From the NCBI GenBank assembly GCA_030247855.1, contig JAPDRN010000225.1, positions 1-30,725 on the forward strand: a DNA stretch of 30,725 nt, read 5' to 3'. Shown piece after piece: positions 30,613-30,725 of the stretch. The first letter of the stretch is position 1. The number at the start of each line of letters is the position of its first letter. The notes below the pieces were generated by a model. The model was not told the origin of the DNA, searched no databases, and was given only the letters and a program-made list of their open reading frames with translations. The DNA is from Knufia peltigerae (taxonomy: Eukaryota; Ascomycota; Eurotiomycetes; Chaetothyriales; Trichomeriaceae). A program made the translations under genes and the position numbers.

Positions 30613-30725
30613 AACCGTATCTCGAAGAAATAAATGCGACGTGTTGCGCAACGTCTCAGCCCTCGGGGCTAAGCCCCAAAGAGTTAAGCGGGAGCACGCT
30701 TGGCACTCTTGCGACAGCGACAGAC
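30613..30725. other. Right edge, GC-rich, small stem
   Basis: The palindrome GTTGCGCAAC at 30643-30652 and the short stem GGGGC/GCCCC around 30665-30677 are visible. The sequence runs off the window, so it cannot be classified. Confidence 0.25.

Noticed and set aside
1..30725. PKS, NRPS, terpene synthase or prenyltransferase genes.
   Set aside because: No frame shows their domains or sizes; any pathway here would lack its core synthase in this window.
1..30725. tRNA, rRNA or CRISPR features.
   Set aside because: No convincing tRNA B-box with cloverleaf, no rRNA-like sequence, and no regularly spaced identical repeats; short tRNAs could still be missed by eye.

Overview
The window is nuclear DNA of a filamentous ascomycete (Pezizomycotina). 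It may be Eurotiales-like (Aspergillus/Penicillium type), but that is inferred from gene style and not proven. The evidence is genes split by 46-119 nt introns with GT...CTGAY...AG signals, two Zn2Cys6 regulators, a multi-spanning fungal P450, and a very AT-rich block that looks like RIP-mutated DNA. There are no bacterial operons, rRNA, recognisable tRNA or CRISPR arrays. Exon joins below were worked out by hand from splice signals, reading phase and family motifs; none has been tested with RNA data. Layout: 1-360 is an AT-rich RIP-like block that stops abruptly at GC-rich, gene-poor DNA (361-2765). A Myb/SANT-like gene (2766-4516, +) follows, then a fungal regulator-like gene (5376-6485, -), a possible small gene (7275-7622, +), a gene-poor stretch holding a diverged ~274-bp duplication, and a GC-rich intronless alpha/beta hydrolase (9522-10412, -). 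Next come a broken zinc-type alcohol dehydrogenase (11442-11886, -), a six-exon SDR reductase (12776-14147, -), a bicupin dioxygenase-like gene (15550-16596, +), a DJ-1/PfpI protein (17027-17743, -) and a five-exon glycerophosphodiester phosphodiesterase (18849-20105, +). The right half is the more unusual part. It holds a two-exon homologue of the mushroom luciferase family (20546-21485, -), a Zn2Cys6 regulator diverging from it (22116-23321, +), a P450 (23374-25048, -), a second Zn2Cys6 regulator directly upstream of the P450 (25274-26906, -), and a secreted serine-beta-lactamase-fold protein whose catalytic motifs are substituted (27402-29285, +). The right end (29286-30725) has no gene but contains a hairpin, degenerate ~53-59 bp tandem units, and a shortened relic of the Myb-like gene found at the left end. 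How the genes may work together: two regulators, a P450, a luciferase-like enzyme, an SDR, a cupin dioxygenase and two hydrolase-type proteins resemble accessory or secondary metabolism. No PKS, NRPS, terpene synthase or prenyltransferase is present, so no product can be assigned. The tightest unit is luciferase-like / regulator / P450 / regulator / lactamase-like (20.5-29.3 kb). Related repeat copies at both ends and the RIP-like block suggest an accessory region bordered by repeats.
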